Below, one piece after another: positions 7,139 through 12,697 of a DNA stretch of 12,697 nt. The stretch's first letter is position 1. Each line of letters opens with the position of its first letter. The translations under genes were made by a program, and so were the position numbers. The notes below the pieces were generated by a model. It did not search any database. It worked only from the letters and a program-made list of their open reading frames with translations, and was not told the DNA's origin. The stretch covers positions 1 through 12,697 of the forward strand of contig JADLAZ010000137.1 in the NCBI GenBank assembly GCA_020849725.1, in the 5' to 3' direction. The DNA comes from Chloroflexota bacterium (GTDB lineage Bacteria; Chloroflexota; Chloroflexia; Thermomicrobiales; JADLAZ01).

Positions 7139-7402
7139 ATGGATGCAGCAGCGAACGAGCCCAGCGCATCCACGTACACGGTCCGCGTGCGCGGTCACCT
7201 CGACCCGCGCTGGGCAACCTGGTTCGACGGCCTGACGATCACCAACGAGCCGGATGGTGATACCACTCTGGCTGGCCCGATCGCCGACCAGGCAGCGCTC
7301 TATGGCCTGCTCAGCCGAGCGCGTGACCTGGGCCTCACGCTTGTCTCGGTACGGCGCCACCGGCTGGAGGCCCCCTGCCGACCACCAGCAACGGGTTCCT
7401 GA
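7139..7402 (+). CDS. Small conserved-looking protein of unknown function, companion of the LuxR-type regulator
   Basis: The ATG at 7139 is preferred over the GTG at 7136 because GGGAGGTG at 7127-7134 would sit too close to the GTG. The product is 87 residues, acidic to neutral, with no signal peptide or membrane segment. Residues 13-72 look folded: a beta strand (YTVRVRGHLD), a WFDGLTI segment, a GDTTLAGPIADQAALYGL stretch and a closing helix and strand (RARDLGLTLVSV). I recall similar small proteins (an R-V-R-G-x-L-D start and GPVADQAALHGLL middle) near MalT-like regulators in Chloroflexi and Actinobacteria, but know no assigned function. The last 15 or so residues are low-complexity. It lies 76 bases before the CPBP gene on the same strand, and a shared transcript is likely. 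Confidence 0.8.
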   Translation: MDAAANEPSASTYTVRVRGHLDPRWATWFDGLTITNEPDGDTTLAGPIADQAALYGLLSRARDLGLTLVSVRRHRLEAPCRPPATGS

Positions 7403-7478
7403 CGCCACTCTCCGGCCGACGACCCACGAGCCGGCACTGGCTGGTTCGACACCGCTCATGCTGCTATAGGAGGCGAGC

Positions 7479-8285
7479 ATGCCACCGCTGGTTGCGGCGA
7501 TCAAACGCTATCCGCTGGTCACGTTCTTTGCCATCGCCTACGCCACGTCGTTCGCCGGCGGCGCCCTGGTCGTTGCCTATCCTTCTGATTGGTGGGCGCT
7601 CCTGGTCTACGGCCCCTGCATCGGCGCGCTGATCGTCACCGCCATCATCGCCGGTCGTGCCGGCGTGCGGGACTGGCTCAGTCGCATCGGGCGCTGGCGG
7701 GTCGGCCCGCAATGGTACCTGGTGGCGCTGGGCCTACCGGTTCTCCTCCGACTGATCGCCATGGGCGTGACCGTCCTGCTCGGCGCGCCGGCCCCCACGC
7801 TGGCCCAACTGAGCGCCTGGCCCGGCGTCGTCGCCCCTGAGTTCCTCCTCGGCTTCCTCTTCCTCGGGCTGGCCGAGGAGCCAGGCTTCCGCGGCTTCGC
7901 GCTCCCGCGCCTGCTGGTCGGGCGCACGGCCGTGGCGGCCAGCCTGATGCTGGGGGTGCTGCACGCCGTGTGGCATCTACCGCTCTTCATCTCGGGCGAC
8001 TCACCGCTCGCGATCATCCCCATCATCATCAGCGGGGCGATCCTGTTCACCTGGCTCTATAACCACACCAGGGGAAGCGTGCTGCTGGCCATGCTCATGC
8101 ACGCCTCGGTCCACAGCCAGGTGGCCTACTTCGACAGTCTGTTCACCGGCGAGCAGGCCGCGCGCCAGACGCTGGTGCTGGCGGCTGTGTACGTCGCCGC
8201 GGCGCTCATCCTGTTCCTGATCACCGGGCCGGAACTCATCCGCCGACAGCGGGTACGGACGGCCGCCGCGGGAGCGAGTTCCTGA
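7479..8285 (+). CDS. CPBP-family intramembrane metalloprotease
   Basis: The protein is 268 residues. The ATG at 7479 has AGGAGG at 7468-7473, a textbook site. Several membrane segments are visible (about 13-33, 40-58, 80-101, 121-132, 150-170, 177-195, 200-215, 231-249). Three CPBP (Abi/Rce1-like) motifs are intact: E133-E134 with R138 in LAEEPGFRGFALPRL, H162 and H166 in LHAVWHLP, and N195 with H208/H212 in LYNHTRGSVLLAMLMHASVH. These glutamates and histidines are the expected zinc/water and catalytic residues of glutamic-type intramembrane proteases related to Rce1. Bacterial members act in bacteriocin self-immunity, membrane-protein processing or unknown tasks. It lies between the small protein and the DUF4260 gene, probably under control of the upstream LuxR-type regulator. 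Substrate is unknown. Confidence 0.93.
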   Translation: MPPLVAAIKRYPLVTFFAIAYATSFAGGALVVAYPSDWWALLVYGPCIGALIVTAIIAGRAGVRDWLSRIGRWRVGPQWYLVALGLPVLLRLIAMGVTVLLGAPAPTLAQLSAWPGVVAPEFLLGFLFLGLAEEPGFRGFALPRLLVGRTAVAASLMLGVLHAVWHLPLFISGDSPLAIIPIIISGAILFTWLYNHTRGSVLLAMLMHASVHSQVAYFDSLFTGEQAARQTLVLAAVYVAAALILFLITGPELIRRQRVRTAAAGASS

Positions 8286-8452
8286 TGTCGGTGACATAGG
8301 CTACGCTGAGCCGGGTGCCTGGACGACGCCGGTCACCCGGCTGGTAGTTGCCCGGCGGGCGTGACCGCCCGTGTGACGCCTCGTCCCGCAAATGGGGCGT
8401 CGCCGCAGGGACTGCGGGCACCCACCCTGGCAATCTGACCGGAGGAACTGTC

Positions 8453-8896
8453 ATGCAGGCCACCACGCCGCCAACCAACGATCGGCCAGCGCCGGCCCCG
8501 CCCATGGCGCCGGCCACGCCACCCCGCCACCTGGCCTGGCCGCGTACTCTCCCCGGTCGACTGCTGCGTTTGGAGGGCGGCGCGCTCCTGATCGCGGCGA
8601 CCGTCGGCTACTTCGCGGCCGGCGGGCACTGGCTCGCCTTCCTGGCGCTGCTGCTCGCACCCGACCTGGCGATGATCGGCTACCTGGCCGGGCCGCGCGC
8701 CGGCAGCATCGCCTACAACCTGGCTCACACGACCACGCTGCCGCTGCTCCTGGGTGTCATTTCATGGCTGGTGGGGCGGCCGCTGGGCCTGCTGGTGGCT
8801 GCTATCTGGCTGGCGCACATCGGCCTCGACCGCCTCATCGGCTACGGCCTGAAGTATCCCAGCGGCTTTCGCGACACCCATCTGGATCGGGTGTAG
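8453..8896 (+). CDS. DUF4260-family small membrane protein
   Basis: The protein is 147 residues. The ATG at 8453 follows GGAGGAA (8441-8447) at good spacing. After a Pro/Ala-rich N-terminal tail of about 35 residues, the body shows RLEGGALLIAATVGYFAAGG, APDLAMIGYLAGPRAGS, AYNLAHTTTLPLLLG and HIGLDRLIGYGLKYPSGF, the hallmark pattern of DUF4260: about four membrane helices with conserved polar positions (LAPD, NxAH, HIGxDRxxGYGLKY, DTH). The conserved Asp and His residues within or beside membrane helices hint at metal or proton handling, but no function is established. The 167-base gap after the CPBP gene contains TAGGCT at 8297-8302, a possible -10 of its own promoter. The proline-rich tail is longer than in the members I recall. 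Confidence 0.9.
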   Translation: MQATTPPTNDRPAPAPPMAPATPPRHLAWPRTLPGRLLRLEGGALLIAATVGYFAAGGHWLAFLALLLAPDLAMIGYLAGPRAGSIAYNLAHTTTLPLLLGVISWLVGRPLGLLVAAIWLAHIGLDRLIGYGLKYPSGFRDTHLDRV

Positions 8897-8903
8897 GAGC
8901 GAA

Positions 8904-9093
8904 GGAGGGCCAGGAAGACGGGGAGGCGAGATGGCACGAGGGTAGCGCGATCTCGCGTTTCCGCCATGCCGGCGGAAGCCGGCATCCAGGCCGCCGCGAC
9001 CACGAATGGCACCTGGACCCCGGCGTGCGCCGGGGTGACATGGCCACCCGTGCCCCTGTGGCGCGCTTGGCGTCCTTGGCGTCCTGGCCCTCC
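8904..9093. repeat. Nested repeat region between convergent genes: 12-bp inverted repeat enclosing a REP-like element
   Basis: GGAGGGCCAGGA at 8904-8915 is the exact reverse complement of 9082-9093. Between them lie the two hairpins at 8966-8985 and 9018-9035. Just inside the right arm, CTTGGCGTC is repeated in tandem (9066-9074 and 9075-9083). A relative of the left arm (GAAGGAGG, CAGGA and GGGAGG in order) recurs near 10583-10607, so these look like copies of dispersed intergenic units. No gene is seen in the 205-bp gap. Confidence 0.5.
8966..9035. repeat. REP-like double hairpin, possible bidirectional terminator
   Basis: ATGCCGGCGGAAGCCGGCAT (8966-8985) is an 8-bp perfect stem with a GGAA loop. 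CCCCGGCGTGCGCCGGGG (9018-9035) is a second 8-bp perfect stem. TCCAGG at 8985-8990 and CCTGGA at 9012-9017 are complementary, so the two hairpins can sit on a shared outer stem. This matches the general design of widespread bacterial intergenic repeats ending in TCCAGG...CCTGGA. It lies between convergent genes (stops at 8896 and 9102), where it could end transcription from both sides. Confidence 0.7.
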
Positions 9094-9101
9094 CGGTCCT
9101 C

Positions 9102-10475
9102 CTAATAGTGGATGTGCACCACCGCGCCATTGCTCGTCAGTTGCCAGACCCAGGCGGCGTCGTTGTTGCGCAGGCCGACGCAGCCGTTGCTCAGGAACTG
9201 ACCGAAGCGGCTGGGGTGAACCCAGTAGTTGCCGTGGATGGCGTGGCCGGCGCCAGTGAAGTACTGGGTGTAGGCCACGTCTTTGATCAAGTAATACTCC
9301 GGGTGGCCGGGTGGGAAGCCGACCGTCGACGAGTCCATTACCTCCGAGCGGACGCGCTTGAAGATCGTGAAGACGCCCGTCGGCGTACGGTCCTTGCGGC
9401 CGGCGATGATCAGCGCCGAGCGCAGTGGTTGCTCGCCTTCGTAGACGGTCAGGATGAACGTCGACAGATTGATGTCGACCCAGCGACCGGCCCAGGTGCG
9501 CGGCGGCGGCAGCGGTGTGAACGGCATGACATGCGCCGCCGGCACGAAGCTGCCGTCGATCGCCAGCCGATACCAGCGATCATCGCCGCCGACCGTCTCA
9601 CCGGTGACCTGACCGTCGATCAGGAAGATGTGGCCACGATAGATCGGCCCGGCATCGCCGGCCGTGGTTGCCGGCGCCCAGAACGTTGTGGCGATCGGAA
9701 CCGCAACCTGCACCTGGAATGGGTCTATCGCCCGCACCGCCGCCAGCGCCGCCGCGCGCTGGGCGTCCTGCTGGCGTGCCACCAGCAGCGCCTCAATCGC
9801 CGGCGACCAGTCGGTCGCTCCGACCGGCCGTGGGCTGGGAGCCAGCGACAGCGCGCGCGCCAGCGCGACCTCGCCGCCGACGTCGCCCAGGACCACCTCA
9901 CCCGGCTGACCGGCGCGCTCGCGCACATACTCGAAGCGCGCACGCTCGAAGTACTGCACCGTTTGCCCGCCCTGATCATACTCCTCGGTCAGCGGCGCGC
10001 CAAACACCGGCAGCCCACCATTCACCTCCCAGAATCGCTTGAAGGCGAATGCCAGGCTGTGACCCGTCGCCGCGAAGTAGCGGCGCTCCGGCCCCTCGCC
10101 GGTCGACGCGGCCGGCCCGCGCGCCGGCAGCCAGCGATCGCCCAGCGCCTCCCAACCGACCCGGCCGAGCGTGACCTGCCCGACACCGACGCCGCGGTCG
10201 TCGGAGTTGCGCTCCAGTCGCGCGCGCTCGAAGTACTGCACCACCTGACCGCCGGTCACGACCTCACCGGTGATGGGCAGGCCCAGCAGGCGGCTGTGGC
10301 CGGTGTCGGCCCAGGCGCGCAGGAAGGCTCCGCGCACCGTCTGGCCGGTCGCCTCGACATACAGCGCCTCTGGCAGTGCGGGCGGCGCGGCGCGCACGAC
10401 CACTGGGAGAGGTGACAGCGTCAGTGCCAGCAACAGCACCAGTCCGGCACACCGCATCCATCCACGGGCCGTCAT
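9102..10475 (-). CDS. Exported L,D-transpeptidase (YkuD domain) with two LGFP-like repeats
   Basis: The protein is 457 residues. The ATG at 10475-10473 follows GGGAGGGG. It has a signal peptide at about 1-30 (basic MTARGWMR, then LVLLLALTLSPLPVVV, then RAAPPA). Two related modules follow, about 39-112 and 131-208, each with a GHS motif, an LGLPIT or VFGAPLT turn and a near-identical VQYFERAR core; they resemble LGFP-type wall-associated repeats. Residues 255-320 look like an SH3-type segment. The catalytic YkuD domain spans about 331-457 with H414 (HGNYW) and S429-N-G-C432, the nucleophile cysteine being C432. Such enzymes make 3-3 crosslinks in peptidoglycan or anchor proteins to it. SNGC replaces the commoner SHGC. 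It is convergent with the DUF4260 gene and downstream of M42 on the same strand, with its own upstream gap. Confidence 0.93.
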   Translation of the reverse strand: MTARGWMRCAGLVLLLALTLSPLPVVVRAAPPALPEALYVEATGQTVRGAFLRAWADTGHSRLLGLPITGEVVTGGQVVQYFERARLERNSDDRGVGVGQVTLGRVGWEALGDRWLPARGPAASTGEGPERRYFAATGHSLAFAFKRFWEVNGGLPVFGAPLTEEYDQGGQTVQYFERARFEYVRERAGQPGEVVLGDVGGEVALARALSLAPSPRPVGATDWSPAIEALLVARQQDAQRAAALAAVRAIDPFQVQVAVPIATTFWAPATTAGDAGPIYRGHIFLIDGQVTGETVGGDDRWYRLAIDGSFVPAAHVMPFTPLPPPRTWAGRWVDINLSTFILTVYEGEQPLRSALIIAGRKDRTPTGVFTIFKRVRSEVMDSSTVGFPPGHPEYYLIKDVAYTQYFTGAGHAIHGNYWVHPSRFGQFLSNGCVGLRNNDAAWVWQLTSNGAVVHIHY

Positions 10476-10539
10476 GCTACCCCTCCCTGAACGATGCTGG
10501 GTTGTGGAGACTGCCGCGCAGCCCGTCGATCTCTCTACG

Positions 10540-10545
10540 CATATA
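10540..10545 (-). promoter_or_regulatory. Possible -10 box of the L,D-transpeptidase gene
   Basis: On the minus strand this reads TATATG, an unusually AT-rich spot in a GC-rich gap, 64 bases before the ATG at 10475. No clear -35 box is seen at the expected distance. Confidence 0.3.
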
Positions 10546-10571
10546 TCGTCCCAGTGGGGAGGAAGGATAAG

Positions 10572-10622
10572 GGCCAGGCGGCGAAGGAGGCAGGACGAAC
10601 GGGAGGTGAGGACCTCCTGGCC
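10572..10622 (-). terminator. Stem-loop directly after the M42 peptidase stop
   Basis: GGAGGT (10602-10607) pairs with ACCTCC (10612-10617) around a GAGG loop. A competing or outer pairing joins GGCCAGG (10572-10578) with CCTGGCC (10616-10622). It begins two bases beyond the M42 stop codon, suiting a terminator or attenuator ahead of the same-strand transpeptidase gene. No U-tract is evident, and it shares words with the repeat region near 8904-8925. Confidence 0.45.
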
Positions 10623-10624
10623 GC

Positions 10625-11740
10625 CTAATCGAGGAAGTCCAGCCGCACGTGCGGCCCGACGTCACGGGCGACGGCCTCCATCAAACGCAGCGTGTGCCAG
10701 GCGTCGTTGAGGTCGGCTGTCTCGACTGGCGAGTGGGCGTAGCGGCGCGGGATGTTGATCGCCCCGGCCGGGATGCCGCCGCGCGCCAGGTGGACGGCCG
10801 CCAGGTCCGACATTGATTGGGTGAACAGCGCCGGCTGAATGGGGATAGACTCGCGCGCGGCCGTCTCCAGCAGTAGCCGCTTGATGGCCGGGTGGAGGAT
10901 GTTGCCCTGGCCAAAGGTGGACGTGCCACTGACCATCGGGATGACCGGCCCGCCGCCGAGCCGGATCGCCAGCTCCTTGTGGAAGTCCATATCCGGGGTG
11001 TCGCCGGTCGGTAGCGTGTCGACGACGATGGCGTAGTCCGGGCCGAGCGCCTCGGTCACGACCGTCGCACCGCGCATGCCGACCTCCTCCTGGACGGTGA
11101 TGACGGCGTGGAGCGTGCCAGCCAGTGTGGCGGTTTGCAGCCGCTCCAGCAGCAGCACCAGCAGTGCGCAGCCGAGGCGGTTGTCGAGCGCCTTGCCGGC
11201 CAGGCGGTCGGGGTTGGCCAGCGGCACGATCTCGGCTTCGAAGGCAATTGGATCGCCGACACGCACGCCGAGCGCCGCCACCGCCGATGCCGAGTCGAGG
11301 CCGAGGTCGATGTAGAGGTCGCGCACCGGTGGCACCCGCAGGCGCTCTTCTGGCGTCTGCACGTGGCCGGCGCGGATGCCGGTGACGCCACGGTGGCCGC
11401 GCACGCGCACGCGCCGGCCGAGCAGTACGCTCTCCGGCACGATGCCGAGCCGCTCGAAGCGCAGCAGCCCACTCGGCTCGACCGAGCGCACGACGCCGCC
11501 AATCTCGTCGGAGTGGGCCGAGATCATCAGCGCCGGCCGCACCTGGGCGCCACGGCGCGTGGCGATGATGTTACCGAACGCATCAACTGTGATTTCGTCG
11601 GCGAGTGGGCGCAGCAGGTCCAGTAACCGCCGGACCACCGGCTGCTCGAAGCCGGTGACGCCGTCGATGGCGGCCAGCTCCGCGGTCAGGTCGCGGATGC
11701 GATTCTTGTCTGCGGCCACGGGTAGCGGGTGATCGGGCAC
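10625..11740 (-). CDS. M42-family aminopeptidase (glutamyl aminopeptidase/endoglucanase-like)
   Basis: The protein is 371 residues, usual for M42. The start is GTG at 11740-11738, directly behind GAGGAGGAGCT. All expected di-metal residues are visible: H76 in SAHSDEIG with D78, D186 in KALDNRLG, catalytic E218 and ligand E219 in VQEEVGMRGA, D241 in VVDT, and H336 in RRYAHSPVE. A PDZ-like insert of the family lies about 85-175. M42 enzymes form cytoplasmic tetrahedral dodecamers that remove N-terminal residues from peptides; some relatives were misnamed endoglucanases. There is no signal peptide. It is divergent from the enolase-superfamily gene at 11984 and may follow the doubtful small frame at 11686-11877. 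Substrate specificity is not readable. Confidence 0.93.
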   Translation of the reverse strand: MPDHPLPVAADKNRIRDLTAELAAIDGVTGFEQPVVRRLLDLLRPLADEITVDAFGNIIATRRGAQVRPALMISAHSDEIGGVVRSVEPSGLLRFERLGIVPESVLLGRRVRVRGHRGVTGIRAGHVQTPEERLRVPPVRDLYIDLGLDSASAVAALGVRVGDPIAFEAEIVPLANPDRLAGKALDNRLGCALLVLLLERLQTATLAGTLHAVITVQEEVGMRGATVVTEALGPDYAIVVDTLPTGDTPDMDFHKELAIRLGGGPVIPMVSGTSTFGQGNILHPAIKRLLLETAARESIPIQPALFTQSMSDLAAVHLARGGIPAGAINIPRRYAHSPVETADLNDAWHTLRLMEAVARDVGPHVRLDFLD

Positions 11741-11877
11741 AGCTCCTCCTCAGCGCGGTGGCCGGCTGGTCGCGGGAGTAGCCGGCAGAATAGCTGCTCA
11801 CCCGGCCTCAGCCAGGCGGAGTATGCCGCGCCGTCCCAGGTCAGGTGCGGCGCCGGCCGGCGCACACCAATTGCCAT
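11686..11877 (-). CDS. Doubtful small ORF overlapping the start of the M42 gene
   Basis: The ATG at 11877-11875 has GGAG seven bases upstream and opens 63 codons, ending inside the M42 gene with a 55-base overlap in another frame. The first 40 residues (MAIGVRRPAPHLTWDGAAYS, then AWLRPGEQLFCRLLPRP) look less like random GC-rich translation than other spurious frames here, with aromatic and hydrophobic residues. No family is recognised. It may be a small translated leader or simply noise. Confidence 0.25.
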   Translation of the reverse strand: MAIGVRRPAPHLTWDGAAYSAWLRPGEQLFCRLLPRPAGHRAEEELCPITRYPWPQTRIASAT

Positions 11878-11914
11878 CGCTCGCTCCTGGTGGTCACGGT
11901 TGGGCCTGCCGGCA

Positions 11915-11929
11915 AGCATAACTCATGCT
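11915..11929. promoter_or_regulatory. Small inverted repeat in the divergent promoter region
   Basis: AGCATAACTCATGCT has 5-base perfect arms around a 5-base centre, and is followed by TAGGCT at 11929-11934, which could be a -10 box for the plus-strand gene at 11984. CATGC and GCATG at 11924-11928 and 11937-11941 form a second overlapping dyad. It lies between the M42 gene and the enolase-superfamily gene. A regulatory site is possible but unproven. Confidence 0.3.
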
Positions 11930-11983
11930 AGGCTAGGCATGGCCTTCGGCACGGCTCGCTCACGAACAGGAGGAAGATCAGCG

Positions 11984-12697
11984 ATGGCAGCCCCCCGCAT
12001 CACCCGCATCGCCGTTCATCAGTTCCGCTACGAGGTCGTCGATCGCGGCACCGACTACAACGGTTTCAACGCCGTCTACGAGCCGGGCGCGCGGCGGCAA
12101 ACGACTGCCTATCTGCTCCAGATCGAGACTGACCAGGGTATCACCGGCGAGTACGTCGGTGGTGACCCCGGCACCTACGGCCAGTTGCCGATGATCGCCC
12201 ACTACCTGATCGGCAAGAGCGCACTGCAGCGCGAACTCATCTACAACGACGTCAAGCGTGCCCTGCGCAAGCACGACCGCATGATCCAAGGGCCACTCGA
12301 CATCGTGCTGTGGGACATCGCCGGCAAGTACTACAATGCCCCGATCTGGGAGCTGCTCGGTGGCTGGAAGACGAGCCTGCCCTGCTACGCCAGCACCTAT
12401 CACGCCGACCACGTGCCGGGCGGCCTGAACAGCCCACAGGCCTTCGCCGAGTTCGCCGTCCAGTGCAAGGAGATGGGCTACCCTGCCTTCAAGATCCACG
12501 GCTGGGGCGATCCTGACATCTCCCGCGAGGTAGCGACGGTGCTGGCGGTGCGCGAGGCGGTCGGCGACGACATGGACCTGATGATCGACCCGGCCTGCGA
12601 GTACAACACCTTCGGCGACACGCTCAAGGTCGGCCGCGCCTGCGACGACGCCAACTTCTTCTGGTACGAGGATCCAATGAAGGATGGCGGCATCAGC
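11984..12697 (+). CDS. Mandelate racemase/enolase superfamily enzyme, 5' part, runs off the right edge
   Basis: The ATG at 11984 has AGGAGG at 11968-11973, ten bases upstream. 238 codons are visible and the frame is open to the end of the window, about 60% of a normal protein. The N-terminal capping domain (1-130) is followed by the barrel: K170-I-H172 on strand 2 (PAFKIHGWGDPD), D202 in LMIDPACEY and E229 in WYEDPM as metal ligands. The third ligand and the His-Asp dyad lie beyond the window. Like the gene at 1357 it has KxH in place of KxK, and both share VREAVGDDM before the metal Asp, so they are paralogs, though the overall sequences differ considerably. The expected chemistry is Mg2+-dependent alpha-proton abstraction from a carboxylate, probably of a sugar acid. 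Divergent from M42. Confidence 0.9.
   Translation, partial: MAAPRITRIAVHQFRYEVVDRGTDYNGFNAVYEPGARRQTTAYLLQIETDQGITGEYVGGDPGTYGQLPMIAHYLIGKSALQRELIYNDVKRALRKHDRMIQGPLDIVLWDIAGKYYNAPIWELLGGWKTSLPCYASTYHADHVPGGLNSPQAFAEFAVQCKEMGYPAFKIHGWGDPDISREVATVLAVREAVGDDMDLMIDPACEYNTFGDTLKVGRACDDANFFWYEDPMKDGGIS

Noticed and set aside
7403..7478. Gap between the small protein and the CPBP gene searched for a promoter or RNA
   Set aside because: Only the AGGAGG ribosome site at 7468-7473 stands out; no convincing promoter or folded RNA is seen.
9108..10415. Plus-strand open frame of 435 codons
   Set aside because: It is the antisense shadow of the L,D-transpeptidase, whose signal peptide and catalytic motif are clear. 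The plus-strand translation is Arg/Ala/His-rich without domains.

Overview
This is a high-GC window (very GC-rich third codon positions throughout) carrying eleven protein-coding genes on both strands, several of them starting at GTG or behind strong AGGAGG-type ribosome binding sites. The mix of genes suggests a Chloroflexota-like bacterium, perhaps Thermomicrobia or a relative: a Uma2-type nuclease relative, a very large MalT/LuxR-type ATPase regulator with a small companion protein, a CPBP protease, a DUF4260 membrane protein, a YkuD L,D-transpeptidase with LGFP-like repeats, and paralogous enolase-superfamily enzymes. That assignment is inference from gene content and composition. No rRNA, tRNA, CRISPR array or riboswitch was recognised.

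Layout. (1) 1-423, minus: the 5' end of a secreted YD/RHS-repeat protein, with signal peptide and repeat region in different frames, so it looks frameshifted. (2) 424-903: gene-free, holding a 205-bp MITE-like palindromic element (561-765) flanked by a 9-bp direct repeat. (3) 904-1317, plus: a Uma2-family protein missing the middle of its fold. (4) 1357-2508, plus: a complete mandelate racemase/enolase-superfamily enzyme, convergent with (5) a Gfo/Idh/MocA-type NAD(P)-dependent oxidoreductase (2675-3748, minus); the gap between them holds short repeats and a C-run/G-run hairpin. (6) A 308-bp gap with a perfect 20-bp palindrome leads into (7) a same-strand run: a 930-aa MalT-like LuxR regulator (4057-6849), an 87-aa small protein (7139-7402), a CPBP intramembrane protease (7479-8285) and a DUF4260 membrane protein (8453-8896). 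(8) A REP-like double-hairpin repeat separates this run from (9) a convergent L,D-transpeptidase (9102-10475, minus) and (10) an M42 aminopeptidase (10625-11740, minus). (11) Divergent from M42, a second enolase-superfamily gene begins at 11984 and runs off the window.

How they may work together. Genes 4, 5 and 11 are consistent with catabolism of sugar acids or related hydroxy acids: the two enolase-superfamily enzymes share an unusual KxH motif, and the oxidoreductase family acts on sugars and polyols. They are not in one operon, so the pathway link is inference. The LuxR, small protein, CPBP and DUF4260 run is the most coherent unit. It looks like a ligand- or stress-sensing regulator followed by two membrane proteins and an uncharacterised soluble protein. 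This is the best candidate here for an undescribed system, although every element belongs to a recognisable family except the 87-aa protein.
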